64,000 nucleotides of DNA from Malania oleifera (GCF_029873635.1 NC_080423.1:91557191-91621190); one strand, 5' to 3'; shown: positions 22,667 to 35,823, counted from the stretch's first letter. Numbers and translations are program-made. The notes: generated by a model from the letters alone, not told the origin.

Positions 22667-24307
22667 AAGTTTTGCTAGTCCCTAGCAAATAACGTGAATG
22701 CAATTTAGGGTGGTGTCATACCAATTTTAATGAATGAATACACAGGCAACACAACCATACCCTTTCACATACAGGAATATCACCAAATTACACACAAACT
22801 CATTCATACCCAATTCACGCAACTTCGAAGTAAGTCATTCATGCAAATCTTATCATTATATAGCCATTAAGAATAGTAAACTCACGTAAAATTAACCAGC
22901 GAGCACAATTTAGAGTTAATGTAGCCATATAAATTCAAGTATAAATAGGCAAAATCTTGAAACACGTGTAATGTGTGTGACTCGTTACACCCAGGATATC
23001 CATGGACACCTAAAGAACTATCGCTTTGACTTGGCCTCACTGGTATACCCTCAAAAACACTCAAAAAGGATGGGTTCACTCATCGTATGTGAGGAGGAGT
23101 GTCATGATCAAACATCCCACATACTGCAAGGAACAAACACTAAATGTATAGAGTGGACTAGTCTGAAAAGGATCAAGCCTATTTAGGAGGTGTCGGGTCC
23201 TTCACCCTAACATCTTCTCACCTACTCGCCATGTCCAATCGAGACCACCCTAGATCAACTTATTCACAAACTAGGCGTGAATACATCTGAGGCATTAGGT
23301 GGGTGAAGAGTCTTCATATGTGGATAACATGCATCTTGTCCTTGACTTTTGTTGTAGTTGTGTGGAGCATGTATTAATCTTTCACCTCTTCTAGGGTATT
23401 TCTATTTCTCTTTTTTTTTTTCTATTGCTCATTTCAATTACTTTCTTTTCATGGTCAATTAGGAAAATCATAACACTTCTTTTATTGTTTTCATACCACC
23501 CATGTGCATTAAGTTCGAACAAGAGTCTATGAAATAAGTCTATTTCTAGGGGTGGTTCGGCCTTCACATCTTGAGTAGGCTACAAGACCTAAGTTTTTAT
23601 CTCCCCACTAGATGTCACCTCTAGGCTAGCAATTCAAAAACCAAGACTAATGTACAAAGAGTATCCAAAAAAAAAAGGGAAAGTTGAGTTTCATGAACTC
23701 TGAGTTGACGTCAAAACTCAAAAGAGCGATAAATGGCTCAACAGTACCTCACAAGGTGTCAAAGTCTCCACGGGCGCTTTCTCAGTGTTCACAAGGAACC
23801 CTAAGTGCTACAAGTCACGTGAACGTGTATTTTTTTAGTCTCAAGAGATACCATGTATATACAAGAGTTTATATGGCCATATTAACACAATTGCACTACC
23901 AATCAACTTTCAATGAGTCCTAGTTTAGCCATATAAATAGAAACCACACATAAATGACCCAAGTATGTACTCCTAGGTTATATGCAAATATATGAAGGGC
24001 ATAAGTAGTGTCACGCATGGCCTAATCATCCATATTCACACTTTTTTTTTTCAATGTTATTCAAAAATGAGAAGGATTGAAGAAAAGAAAGAAACTTCCC
24101 TGACTTATTGGTGAATCCGTCGAGGAGTTTAATTTTCAGCTCTGTACTCATGCCAAATAAACCTGCATCGAAAATCTAAATTATTCAAAAGTGCATAGAT
24201 AAATAAATAAATAATAAAGATAAAGGAAATAAACAAAAGAAAAACTCTCTGGGTTGCCTCCCATAAGCGCTTGTTTTAAAGTCTCCAGTCAGACGTTTCA
24301 ATCTTCA
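22667..24307 (-). other. Non-coding 3' region of the Athila-type element
   Basis: About 1.6 kb between the integrase remnant and the polypurine tract. Many Athila elements carry an envelope-like reading frame here; I see only short shadow frames and no transmembrane protein, so it is absent or fully decayed. Confidence 0.5.
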
Positions 24308-24601
24308 TCAACCAGGATCACCAAGAGGAATAAATGCACAGTTCCTCTCCATTTGTTCTCCATAATAGTGCTTCAATCTCTGACCATTAACTCTGAATAT
24401 ATTCCCTGGGAAGAGTTTTAATCGTGAGTTGAAGAGTAGAACTTGTTGTCTTGGAGCAAACTCACACCTAAGAATCTGTTTTTCATGCCACTTCTTCATC
24501 TGCTCTTTGTAGATTTTTGCATTTTCATACGCATCACCTGAGAATGCATAGTGAAGATGCTCAGGGAATTGTTTCAACTTTAGAGATATAGGTTGCTGCA
24601 T
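24308..24601 (-). pseudogene. Fused remnant: RT lead-in joined to integrase C-terminus
   Basis: 97 codons on the minus strand. The first part, ISLKLKQFPEHLHYAF, is the stretch that normally precedes the RT domain in Athila. It runs straight into AYENAKIYKEQMKKWHEKQI and VLLFNSRLKLFPG, the integrase C-terminal region, and then FRVNGQRLKHYYG, its very end. RT, RNase H and the integrase core are missing, and a second short deletion lies between LFPG and FRVNG. Both joins keep the reading frame. It overlaps the end of the gag-protease frame, from which it is separated by a one-base shift in an A run near 24600. Confidence 0.85.
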
Positions 24602-26940
24602 TTTTCTTTAGAGATTATAGAATCTGTCTTTGCTACCATAGGTTCTAGCCTCCCCACACGCTGCTGTGTTGTAATTTGCTGCAAGGATCGTTCTAGGTGA
24701 TCAGCTTGTACATCTTTTTGAAAGACTTTTTCTACACCTTGATGAATGACATCTACTCGAAAACAAGTGCTTGGATCTTCTGAGAATCTCATGTCTTGGT
24801 AGATGTTGAACATAACCTCTTCCTTATCCACTCTCAATGTTAACTCACCCTTTTGAACATCAATTAAAGCCCTTCCAGTGGCCAAGAATGGTTGGCCAAG
24901 AATTAGCGGGACTTCTTGGTCTTCCTCCATATCTAACACCACAAAATCAGTAGGAAAAATAAATTTATCCACTTTTACCAATACATCTTCTATGATTCCA
25001 CGTGGATACTTGATGGATCGGTCTGCTAGTTGCAACGAAATGGTTGTTTGTTTCATCTCTCCAAGTCCCAATTTCCTGCAAACAGAAAGTGGCATAAGAT
25101 TAATACTAGCACCAAGATCACATAAAACTTTATCAAAAAATAAATTTCCAATAGTGTAAGGCAAAGTAAAACTCCCTGGATCTTTTAATTTTTGAGGCAA
25201 TTTCTTTTGAAGAATAGCACTACACTCCTCGGTAAGCTTCACTGTTTCGAACTCCTCCAACCTTCTTTTCTTTGAAATGATCTCCTTCAAGAATTTGACA
25301 TAGTTTGGCATTTGTTCCAAGGCAACTGCAAAAGGAATATTTATGTGAATTTTCTTAAAAATATCCAAAAATTTAGAAAATTGCTTATCTAATTTTTGCT
25401 TTTGAAAGCGTTGAGGATAAGGAAGTGAAGTAGAGAGAATAGGAGGATTGTTAGGAAATGAAATTGCTGGAAATGTGTCCGTCTCTCTTGGTGTGTCATC
25501 CACAACCTCCTCTTCTTCCCCTTTATTCTTGCTTCGACCATTCTTTTCAGGTGTAGGTGTGGACATGGTTTCCTTTGCTGGTGATTTCTCAATTTCTCTT
25601 CCACTCCTAAGTGTGATGACATTGCATTGTTCCTTAGGATTCACTTCTATGTTGCTAGGAAAAGTTCCTCTCTGTTGGGTATTTATAGTCGTGGCCAATT
25701 GCCCAATTTGCATTTCAAGGTTCTTCATAGTGGCTCCCATATTGTTGCACTGAGTCTCAATGTTGTCTAGTCGTGCATCTGTCTTTTTAAACCTTGCTTT
25801 TGTCTCCTCAACAAAAGATATCATGGCATCCTCAAGTGACATCTTCTTCTCACCTTGATGACTCTCAAATCCTGCAGGAGGTTGCAGCACATTCCTTGTA
25901 TTTCCGTAAGACAAATTCTCATGATTTCGAAGCACTGAATGGTAATATTGTGGCAAAGGATCACCACGATAATTGTAGTTCCGATTATTGATGTATTGAA
26001 CCTGTTCTTAACTCGCTCCAATACTCGAATCTGTCCTACTTGTAGCTGCCACATATTCTGCACCTTGTGGTATCCTCTGGGTTGTCAAAGCTGAAATTTG
26101 ATGGGATAGAGAAGCGACTTGAGCTGAAAGTGCAGCAAATGGCTCCAATTCATGAATTCCAGCAACTTTCTTAGCCATAGTTCTTTCAGTTGGCCATTGA
26201 TAGTTATTTGAGGCCATTTCTTCCAAAAGAGCAGTAGCACCCTTAGGTGTCTTTGACATCAAAGTTCCCCCAGATGTAGCATCAACTAAAGTCTGCGTTT
26301 TCCCAGAACATCTGAATTTGCAACCAATCCGGCAATCCATGTTGTGGGCAACGTTGAATCAAATCTTTATACCTTTCCCATGCTTCATAGAGTGATTCAA
26401 AATCATACTGCTTGAATTGACCAATCTCACTCCTGAGTTGAGCTGTTTTTGCTGGTGGAAAGAATTTAACTAGAAATTTTTATGCCATGTCCTGCCAACT
26501 AGTAATACTCCCAGGTTGTAGCGACTGTAGCCAACCTCTTGCTTTGTCCCTCAAAGAGAAAGGGAATAATTTCAGTCTAATGGTGTCTTTAGTAACACCA
26601 TTGATCTTCACAGTATCACAAATCTCCAAAAACATTGCTAAATGGATATTGGGATCATCAAGTGGCGATCCACTGAATTGGGCCTGCTGCACCATGCTGA
26701 TTAATGCGAGTTTGAGCTCAAAATTGTTGGCATTAATGGGCTAGTGTCTGATACCCGAATAGTTGTCATTCACAACTGGTCGCACATAATCCTTAGGGCG
26801 CGTGGCTGTGCATTATCTTGTCCATTCTCCATGGCTAATACCCTCTTTTTCCTTAATGCTCTAAGCATTCTTTCAATCTCTGGATCAAAAGGAATAATGG
26901 CACGTGTTCTAGCACTGCGCATCCAACATAAAAAACACAC
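24580..26940 (-). pseudogene. Athila gag-protease
   Basis: The longest coding remnant in the window. On the minus strand it opens with a region reading ARTRAIIPFDPEIERMLRAL (near 26910), shifts frame, passes a stop near 26743, then gives the Gag core (NIHLAMFLEICDTVK, LKLFPFSLRDKARGWLQSL, GSITSW at 26480-26695). There is one stop near 26479, then TSGGTLMSKTPKGATALLEE and MASNNYQWPTERTM (26008-26340), then a 458-codon open frame (25956-24580). The last contains a coiled-coil-like stretch, an acidic linker and an aspartic protease with DLGASINLMP as active-site motif and VPLILGQPFLATGRALID downstream. The capsid and protease functions follow from the family. That the protease frame is open while the front of Gag is broken is notable. 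Confidence 0.9.
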
Positions 26941-27058
26941 GAGACATACAAAAAAATAATAATAAAATAAAATAAATAAATAAAAATATAAAAATAAAAT
27001 TCTAAATTAAAACCAAGATCACTTTGTATCGATATTGGCAAAACTAAAAAAAACTCAA

Positions 27059-27076
27059 TCCCCGGCAACGGCGCCA
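27059..27076 (-). other. Primer-binding site (tRNA-Asp type)
   Basis: On the minus strand TGGCGCCGTTGCCGGGGA, complementary to the 3' end of plant tRNA-Asp, lies six bases inside the 5' LTR. This primer is characteristic of Athila elements and independently supports the lineage call. Confidence 0.92.
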
Positions 27077-27082
27077 AAAACT

Positions 27083-28878
27083 TGACTAGTACAAACTGCA
27101 AGTGCACAGTATCGTAGTTTTATAATGTAATGATGTGCAAAGTATCGTCCTTAGGGATTGATGTCTTAATTTTACCAAGTACCTAAATTTTACTAACCTT
27201 GATTTTATTTAGAAAAATTAATAATTTTAGACTGCGAAATTTAACAAAGCTACTTTAAATAAACTATTCAGGAGAATTTAAAACTGGATATTGCGTGTCA
27301 AATTGATGATGGTGAAAACTTCTAGGAAACCGATTTCACCTAGTTCCTCACTATGCTTTACTCATTTAGCTAATTCAACTTCGTTTTCTCTATTTGTTAG
27401 CAAATCGCCAATTTTTCCAAAAGCCTCTTTCGATAGTCAATCAAAACCTATTCTTGTTTATTATTTAACATAACAGTATGCAAATTAATAATGCAAGAAC
27501 GCAGTAAGACCCTCGATTTTTAATGTTACGTAGGTTCATACAAGTCTTTCGATCTCTATATTTACCTATGCTGAATTATCCAAGATCTATCCTATAATCC
27601 CCCCTTTCAGTAGCAAATCACAAGACTAAAATCATTTAATTAATGGTCAATTAATTAAAAGCATTAGGCACAAAATAACTCAAACAAACATTAATGAAAA
27701 CTACTTCAGATTAGCATCAATGAGCAAGCATAGTTCGAAACTGGCTACATCATTTTCCTAGAATTCAAAAATTTAGTTCATTCTAAAAATTAAATCCAAC
27801 ATAACAGATTTCACCATATTTTCTTCAATTTGGAGTGTACGGGAAAGATCAACACTCGCCGCACCGCCGTCGCGCGTCACGAACACCCCGAACACCACCG
27901 TTGTTCGCCGCCTTTCGATTCCGAAAAGATATTATTTTTGCGTGCTTTCAACTCTCCTTTGCTGGTTGTGTGTGTATCTTCGCAGCACCCCCAAAAGATA
28001 ACCACAAGAAAGCTCCCAAAAAATAATTTTTCCAAGAAATTTTATGTGGTTTCGCCTCCCTTGTGTGTCTAACCAAGAAAAATCAATTCTTTCTTTCTGT
28101 AAGATGCGGCCTCCCTCTCTCTCCCAGAGCACGCTGCCCCCCCTCCTCTCTTCTTGCACACGGCTCTCTCCAAAGAAACCCTCCTCTTTGACTTTTTTCA
28201 TTCCTTTGCTTTTGTCTTTCCTTTCTTTGCTTTTCTTTCCTTTCTTTTGTCTTTCCTTTCTATGTACCCAGCACCTCACCCTTCTGAGATGACCCGGCTG
28301 CATGGCCGCGTCACATCTCATTTTTTTTCAAAGGTACACGAACTACCCTCTTCTTTCAAGCCCACTTTTGACCCTCTTACAGCTCGTAACTCTCAAATCT
28401 TAAAACACAAAATATGTAGAGCTCTTTTTCAGCTTTTCTCAAAATTTTGAATCGTTTCGATAGGAGTTCGGATGAGAAAGTTACGCCAAGATTACGAAAA
28501 ATTGTTGAAATAATCCATAAAACGGCGTATGCTAACTTCACGTCTGATTTTGATCTTGATGCATCCATTATTTTGCAAAATAAAAAACATGAAAATTGTA
28601 GAACATTTTCTTATCTTTCTATGGCATCCTAAATCATCTAAATCAGAGGTTGGATGAGAGAGTTACGCACAGATTAAAAAGTGTCGTCGGATTTTTGGCT
28701 TCCGATAGTTGCCCTATAAGAAAAAATTCCAAAATTTCATAAATTACTTAATAAAACTAAAATATTATAAATAGAACATAATGTTAAAATATTGAGAGTA
28801 ATTAGGCATTTAAATACAAAATAGGATTCCCAATGCATGAATTAAAGCACCTAATTACGCAATTTAAGTGCGTAATCA
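27083..28878 (-). repeat. 5' LTR of the Athila-type element
   Basis: 1796 bases. On the minus strand it starts TGATTACGCACTTAAATTGC and ends GTACTAGTCA. It is 40 bases shorter than its partner, mainly through shorter C and T runs. The two LTRs differ at scattered positions, indicating an old insertion. Confidence 0.92.
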
Positions 28879-30077
28879 ACCAAATTGAAGCCCTTTGCTT
28901 TTATGGGCAGTACAGATCCAGTTCGTGCTGAGAATTGGATCCAAGAGATTGAGAAGATCTTAAATGTGTTGAACTGCACTGAAAGGCAGAAAGTAACCTT
29001 CGCCACGTTCAAGTTGGCAGAGGAGGCTAAAAGATGGTGGGTGTCTGAAAAATAGATGGTAGAGCACCGACCGATACCAATAGCATTGACGTAGGCCCGA
29101 TTCAAAGAGCTCTTCTTTGAATGTTATTTTTCGGCCACAATTAGAAATGCGAAAATGAAGAAATTCATGAATTTGATGCAGGGATCGTTAACAGTGTAGC
29201 AGTATGCTGCCAAATTCCAGGAGCTGTCTCGATTTGCTCCATTCGTGATTCCTGATGAAGCGAAGAAGGCTTGGAAGTTTCAGAGGGGTCTGAGGAGCGA
29301 GATCTGTAAGCAGACGGTGATCTTGCAGCTGCAGGACTTTGCTACGTTGGTTGATAAAGTCACGGTAGCATAGGAGTGTTTACTAGAGGATGCAGAGGTT
29401 CAGGTTGCAAAGAAGAGGCCAGCGCCTCCTAATTATTCGTCTGGGGCAGGACAGGGTAAGTGGAAGAAAAACAGTGGTGGTACGTCCCAGAATGCTGCAT
29501 AATTTCCACATTGCTCTTTATGTGGTAGGAAACACCAGGGGCAGTGTTGGTTGTCTACGGGAGCCTGTATGCGGTGTGGTACATCAGATGAGAGACTGTC
29601 AGATGCAGAAGAATAATGGAGTCTTGCAGTAGCAATACAGAGGGAATGCTTCGACACAGCATGGCGGTCAGCAGGGGGTACTACCCAGGCTAGGGTATAT
29701 TCTTTGACTCCTGGTGACGCTGAGAACGCTGATGATGTAGTCACAAGTATCATTTACATGCTTCCTCATTAAGCTGTAGTATTATTTGATTTCGGGGCAA
29801 CACATTCTATTATTTCCCAAGGCTTTGTTAAATTGTGTGGATTAGAAGTGCAATTGCTAGGTGATGAACTAGTGGTGGCTACATCGTCTGGATCGATGGT
29901 CGGGTGTAGCAAGGTAGTTCGGGACTTTCCGATTGAAATACAGGGGAGGATACTACCAGTTAATTTTGTGGTGTACGACATATATGACTTTGATATCATC
30001 TTAGGGATGGACTGGTTGTGTGCCAGCTATGCCAGTATTGATTGCTGTAAGACGGAGGTGTTGTTTAGACCGCCAAG
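28879..30077 (+). pseudogene. Tekay gag C-terminal part and protease
   Basis: Gag resumes with STDPVRAENWIQEIEKILNV and continues through WVSEK, FKELFFE.YFSATIR and [20 protein letters not shown], the standard retrotransposon Gag core. Zinc-binding CSLCGRKHQGQC and a second, frameshifted CMRCG...MRDC knuckle follow. The aspartic protease has FDFGATHS at 29785-29808, where the usual D[ST]G is D-F-G, and ends YDFDIILGMDWL. Stops occur near 29054, 29197, 29370 and 29500, with more around 29630. The frame is cut by the solo LTR at 30078 just after VLFRPP. Confidence 0.88.
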
Positions 30078-32803
30078 TGTAATAACCCCAAAAAGGGTTA
30101 TAAAAGATTAGTAGAATGATTACCCAAAAAAAAAATTAATTAATTAATTAATTAATCAAATTTTTTAAAAAAAGAAAAAAATTAATTAATTAAAAATTTA
30201 TTTTTATTTTATTAATAAAATATATTATTATTAATATTAATTAAATATTATTATTATTATCCTCCTGAAGCTTGCTGAAGCTTCAGGAGATTTAAAATTA
30301 ATTTTAAGTCTCTTCTTCTTCTTCTTCTTCTTCTTCTTCTTTTCTTTTTTCATCTCTGCGCAGCCTCTCAACTCACTCTCTCTCTCCTCACGTTCTCTCT
30401 CCCTCTCTCCTCGATTTCGTGATAGATTTTCACCCGATCGAAAATCCGAAGATACCACTAGACTCCATTCGCCACTGCCATCATTTCTACCGGAGTGGAT
30501 CGGTGGTAGGAGCGGCGTATGTGTATTCCCTAGGGTAAGCCATTTTTTCCTTTTTCTTTAATTTCTTGCAAAATGTAAGCCTAATTGATGAACGGACACC
30601 ACCATGAGAATCTAGGGATGATTCTCTACAAGTCTAGCGGGACGGAATTCTCGTGGAGGTGTCGGGCCAAAACCCCAAATTTGGGGTGCAGGGGTTATTA
30701 AGGGGCTTATTTTTAATTAATTAGCATTAATTTAGAAATGTTTAAATATTGAGCATTTTGGGTTGAAGTGGAATTTATGGAATTTAGGGCCCGAGTGAGC
30801 ACCGCGGGTGTAATTTTGGGACCCGCAGGTAAAATTTAGAAAATTAAGTGGGCGTTTTAAATAATAGTTTAAATATTTATTTGGGGTATATGGAGCTTAT
30901 GGAAGGTTAGTTGAGTATTGTTTTGGAGGAAATTAGTTAATTAATCTGGGGAAAATGTAAATTGCAGGAGTTAAATTTCGGGCGCCAAGGGCGTGAGACT
31001 TTGGGTTCTAGCGAAACTCTCAGTAAGTCAGGTAAGGGGCATAAATTATAACAGTGTTTTTAGAATTATTATTTGAATTAATATATGAAAATGAGCATAT
31101 GATATTTTGTCTAAAAATTATTATGATATAAATATCAGATAAACTGTGTGGCATTTGAGTGATTTTAAATTGTGGTATTTTGGAGTGTAAAATATAACGA
31201 TGAGTAATTTTTAAGAAAATATTGAGATGAAAATTACTGATGTGATTAGTGAAAAATAATGTAATATAGTATTATTATATGAGTAGAAATGTTTTGCCTG
31301 GAAAATAAAATTTTGTGAATTATTGATATTGGAAAATAATGAAATGTGGTATTTATTTGTGAGTGGATTGTTTGCATGAGAAATGAGTTTGTACAAATTA
31401 CTGATATGACTATTTTGGAAAAATGTGAAAAATATGTGAAATATGATATATGATATTACGAGTTGATGAAATGTGCATGGAAAATGATGAGAATATTTAT
31501 ATTGAACTGAATTGTGATATACTAGAATATAATTAATGAAATGTCAATACCGCATAATGATTGTGTTTATGTGGTGGTAAACACTATTGGATGGTTATGA
31601 TATTGAGTACGGTACCGTTGCGAGTGGTGTTAGTGCAACCATACAGACTCTTGGAGCGTGTGGCATGACAGTCGATTGTGCCATTGTGTAGGGTTGTTGG
31701 GCCTCCTGAGTCCGGATCAGGATATTAGGCCGGCCAGTCGTACTACAAACGCGATATGTGATATGATATTTGATCTAACCGGGTCGGCCAACCGCGGTTA
31801 GATCTAGCCTTCGGGCCGCACAACCTTGACTATGGTGGGAAGCATGACGTGTATAGAAAGATCCTCAAGGTGGCCATGAGTTACAGACGCGATGTTGGTA
31901 TTTGATACCGAGGATACTCATGAGCCGAAAAGTAAAGTGGAAATGAAAAGTGAAAGAATGATAAAATTGGCTAAAATGAGAAATGAAAGAAAGAATGGAA
32001 ATTGAGAAATAAAGAATGATAAAATTGAGAAATGGAACAGTGTGAGTTAATTATATAAATAATTAAGACGAAGTGAAACTCTCCGCCTGAGGGCATACTG
32101 AGTAAGGTGAGTGCCCTGATGGGTATTAGATGTGGTCATACTCGGCTGCATAACGTGTTAGGGCAGAGGGAAGCTACCTGTATGGGCGGGTAACCTTTCC
32201 TATTCTCAAGAACTTCGCGTGTAAATATGTGTTGGAATCATTGAATTTGATAAATGATTTTAAAGCTTATAAAAGCTTCTGTTGTATATCTATATGATTA
32301 TGTGTATGTGAATATCAGTGTATTTTCTCAGATGAAATGGTGATTTGAAAAGTAAAGTGTATTATAATTGTACTCATTTGGCCACACACTGTAAATAATC
32401 TATTCCTTCTTACTGAGATGTGTCTCACCCAAATTATCTAAATTTTTCAGGGGACAGAGATAGGCCAGGTGGTAGAGCTCCGTGATCATAAAGAGCTGGG
32501 ACCCAGAGATACAGGGTGAGTTTTGACTAGGGAGGTGTGGTTCCCTAGGGTTGTAATATTTTTGGGTATGAGATAGTGTTATGTATTTATGTACGTTGAT
32601 ACTCTGGGTATTGTATTCTGACTAATGTGTATATACTGTCTTCCGCTGTTAGATTGTTTAATAAAATACTTTTTACTCGGTACCCAATGCGGGTCGGGTT
32701 GTATGAATGATAGTAGAATTGTTGACGTGGCCGATTAATGGATTTATGACATGATTATTTAGTTATTATTTAAAAAATATTGTATGAAAATCGGGGCGTC
32801 ACA
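30078..32803 (+). mobile_element. Tekay-like solo LTR inserted between protease and RT
   Basis: 2726 bases, TGTAATAACCCC to GGGCGTCACA. Target duplication CCAAG / CCAGG (30073-30077 and 32804-32808). Its U3 lacks the TCGTCGACGA array and instead has an AATTAATT-rich tract, a perfect hairpin CTCCTGAAGC / GCTTCAGGAG (30262-30289) and a (CTT)n run (30310-30340). Intron-like pair: CAG|GTAAGG (GT at 31032) and TTTTTCAG|G (AG at 32449), with TGAGATGTGTCTCA at 32414-32427. The downstream part matches the LTR at 3605-6154, whose U3 is of the other type. Confidence 0.9.
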
Positions 32804-35800
32804 CCAGGAAAGCAGGAATTTCAGTTCCTTGGATCGTGTGTGCGTTCTACACCACGTATCCTTTCTGCTATACAAGCTAGGAGGCTATTTCATAAGGGGT
32901 GCCAAGGATATCTGGCAATGGTGAAAGACACACCAATAGGAGAACGGGAATTGGAAAGGATTCCTGTGGTATGCGAATTCCCTGACGTGTTTCTAGAGGA
33001 CTTACCAGGATTACCTTCAGACCGTGAGTCGGAATTTTCCATAGAATTAGCTCTAGATACAGCGCCGATATCGAAAGCTCCGTATCGTATGGCTCCAGGT
33101 GAGCTAAGAGAGTTAAAGGAACAACTTCAAGAGTTGCTTGACAAGGGGTATATTCAACCTAGTGTTTCTCCTTGGGGAGCACCCGTGTGCATCGACTATC
33201 GAGAACTGAATAAGGTAACGATAAAGAACAAGTATCCGCTACCCAGGATCGATGATTTGTTTGATCAACTTCAGGGCACACAGGTCTTCTCTAAAATTGA
33301 CCTACGATCTAGGTATCACCAGCTGAAGGTGAAAGCGGAGGACATCTCGAAAATTGCATTTCGAACCCGGTATGGCCATTTTGAATTTATGGTTATGTCT
33401 TTTGGTTTGACTAATGCACCTGCAGCATTTATGGATTTGATGAACAGGGTCTTCCACGAACATCTAGACCGGTTCGTTGTGGTATTTATTGATGATATCC
33501 TAGTATATTCTGGGAGTGCTGTAAAACATGAAGTTCATTTGAGGCTAGTATTGCACATGTTGTAGAACATGATATCCTAAACTGAAGAAGTGCGAGTTCT
33601 GGCTAGGACAAATTGCATTTCTAGGGCACGTAGTGTCTAAAGAAGGTGTATCAGTAGACCCGAATCAGATAGAAGTAGTAGTGGACTGGGCGAGACCGAA
33701 GAATGTGCAGGAGGTTAGAAGTTTTCTGGGTCTTATAGGTTACTGTCGTCAGTTTGTTGAAGGGTTCTCCAGTTTAGCAAGTCCTTTGAAGAAACTCACG
33801 CAGAAGAACGAGAGATATTATTGGACGGATGAGTGCGAACTGAGTTTCCAGGAGTTGAAACGGCGACTGGTCACTGCTCCAGTTCTGACACTTCCATCCA
33901 GTGATGGTGGTTTTGTTATATACAGTGATGCTTCGAAAAAGGGTTTTGGTTGTGTTCTAATGCAGTAGGACAAAGTAGTGGCTTATGCTTCTCGTCAACT
34001 CAAAGAATACGAGAAGAACTACCCGACGCATGATTTAAAATTAGCAGCGGTAGTGTTTGCAGTGAAAATTTGGAGGCATTACTTATATGGTGAAAGGTGT
34101 GAGATTTTTACCGACCATAAAAGTCTGAAATACTTTTTCACCCAGAAGGAGCTCAATATAAGACAACATAGGTGGCTTGAATTTATTAAAGACTACGACT
34201 TTGTTATTAGCTACCACCCAAGAAAAGCTAATGTGGTAGTTGATGCTCTGAGTCGGAAGTCAGTTGACACAACAGTCTCAGCAGTTCAGGTTCAGCATCA
34301 GATCTGCATGGACCTTGAGAAATTAAGTTTGGAGGTAGTGGAAGGAAACCATCAAGCTGTCCTTGCTAGCTTGGTGGTACAGCCAACTTTGTAGGAGAGG
34401 ATTCGTGTGGTGCAGAAGGAGGATCCCGAGTTGGTTGAGATTACGGAAGGAATCCAGAAGGGGCTAAAGCCAGATTTCAGTATCTCTGATGATGGGATAT
34501 TTAGATTTCGCGGCAGGGTTTGTGTACCGAATGATGTTGTGATAAAAACGGGTCATTCTAGAGGAGGCACATCATTCACTTTATACTGTACATCCTGGTA
34601 GTACAAAAATGTACCGGGATTTGAGGGAATCTTTCTAGTGGTCTAATATAAAAAAAGAGATCACCTGATTTGTAGAACGGTGCCTGACATGTTAGTAGAT
34701 CAAAGCAGAACATCAAAAGCCGGCAAGACCGCTTCAGCCACTCGACGTCCCTCAGTGGAAGTGGGGACATGTCTCGATGGATTTTGTGACGGGTTTACCT
34801 CCGGCGGTGCATGGGCAGAATATCATGTGGGTTATAGTAGATCAATTGACGAAGACTGCACACTTCATTCCAATCAGAGTCAGCTACTCTCTAAATAGGC
34901 TAGTAGAACTGTATGTGCAGGAAGTGGTACGACTCCATGGTGTCCCTATTTCTATTGTTTCAGATCAGGATCCGCTTTTTACATCTCGTTTCTAGAAGAG
35001 TTTACAGGATGCCTTGAGATCGCGATTGACATTCAGCACGTCTTTTCACCCGCAGACGGATGGACAGTCGGAGAGGACTATTCAGACGTTAGAGGATATA
35101 TTGCGAGCTTGTATACTAGATTTTGGTAATAGTTGGATATGATATCTACCGCTTGTTGAATTTGCATATAACAACAGTTACCAGGCAAGCATAGAGATGA
35201 CACCTTATGAGGCTTTGTATGGTTGTCCGTGTCGATCTCCGTTGTATTGGGATCAGGTAGGTGAGCGGCAGATACTAGATCCAGAAATGGTTCAACAGAC
35301 ATCTGCAAAGGTCGCATTAATCAGGGAATGAATTAAAGCAGCTCAGAGTCGACAGAAAAGTTATGCTGTTACTCGTCGGCGAGGGTTGGAATTTGAAGTA
35401 GGTGATATGGTATTCTTGAAAATCACTTCGATGAAGGGGGTGATGAGATTCGGGAAGAAGGGGAAGCTAAGTCCTTGGTATGTCGGGCCTTTTTAAATCC
35501 TTGAAAGGATAGGTTCAGTGGCTTATCGAGTGGCTTTATCTCCAACATTATCCAGAGTCCATGATATATTTCACGTGTCTGTACTGAGGAAGTACGTACC
35601 AGATCCATCGCACGTACTGAGTTACGAACTTGTAGAGATTAGTGATACCTTATCGTATGAGGAAGTACCAGTGCAGATATTAGATCGAAAAGTACAGCAG
35701 TTACGGACCAAGGAAATACCTCTCATGAAGGTATTATGGCGTAACCATACAGTAGAAGAAGCTTCATGGGAATTAGAATCTGAGATACGCCAGAAGCACC

Positions 35801-35823
35801 CACAGTTATTTGATAGTATATGA
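32804..35823 (+). pseudogene. Tekay pol: RT - RNase H - integrase - chromodomain-type tail
   Basis: RT is recognisable from [18 protein letters not shown] through [20 protein letters not shown] and the polymerase box [11 protein letters not shown] near 33480. Between SPWGAPV and CIDYREL (near 33187) about a dozen residues usual in this family are missing without loss of frame. A stop near 33563 and a frameshift follow; the connection domain ([16 protein letters not shown]), RNase H ([53 protein letters not shown]), integrase with a His pair, [22 protein letters not shown] and FHPQTDGQSERTIQTLED, then VLRKYVPDPSH and VLWRNHTVEEASWELESE come in order. At least ten stops or shifts make it non-functional. 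The chromodomain-type tail in such elements guides integration to heterochromatin. Confidence 0.93.

Larger units (their letters stand above)
20818..28878 (-). mobile_element. Athila-type element, deletion derivative lacking RT
   Basis: On the minus strand, in order: 5' LTR (28878-27083), tRNA-Asp primer site, gag-protease, a short RT lead-in fused to the integrase C-terminus, a non-coding 3' region, a polypurine tract and the 3' LTR (22653-20818). Target duplication ACCAG / ACCAA (20813-20817 and 28879-28883). 8.06 kb in all, with a 4.4-kb internal part, shorter than usual for Athila because RT, RNase H and most of integrase are gone. It must have depended on proteins supplied in trans if it moved in this form. 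Confidence 0.92.

Noticed and set aside
24580..25956. The 458-codon open frame as a host gene
   Set aside because: Its content is Athila gag-protease, located between the tRNA-Asp primer site and polypurine tract of an element with paired LTRs.
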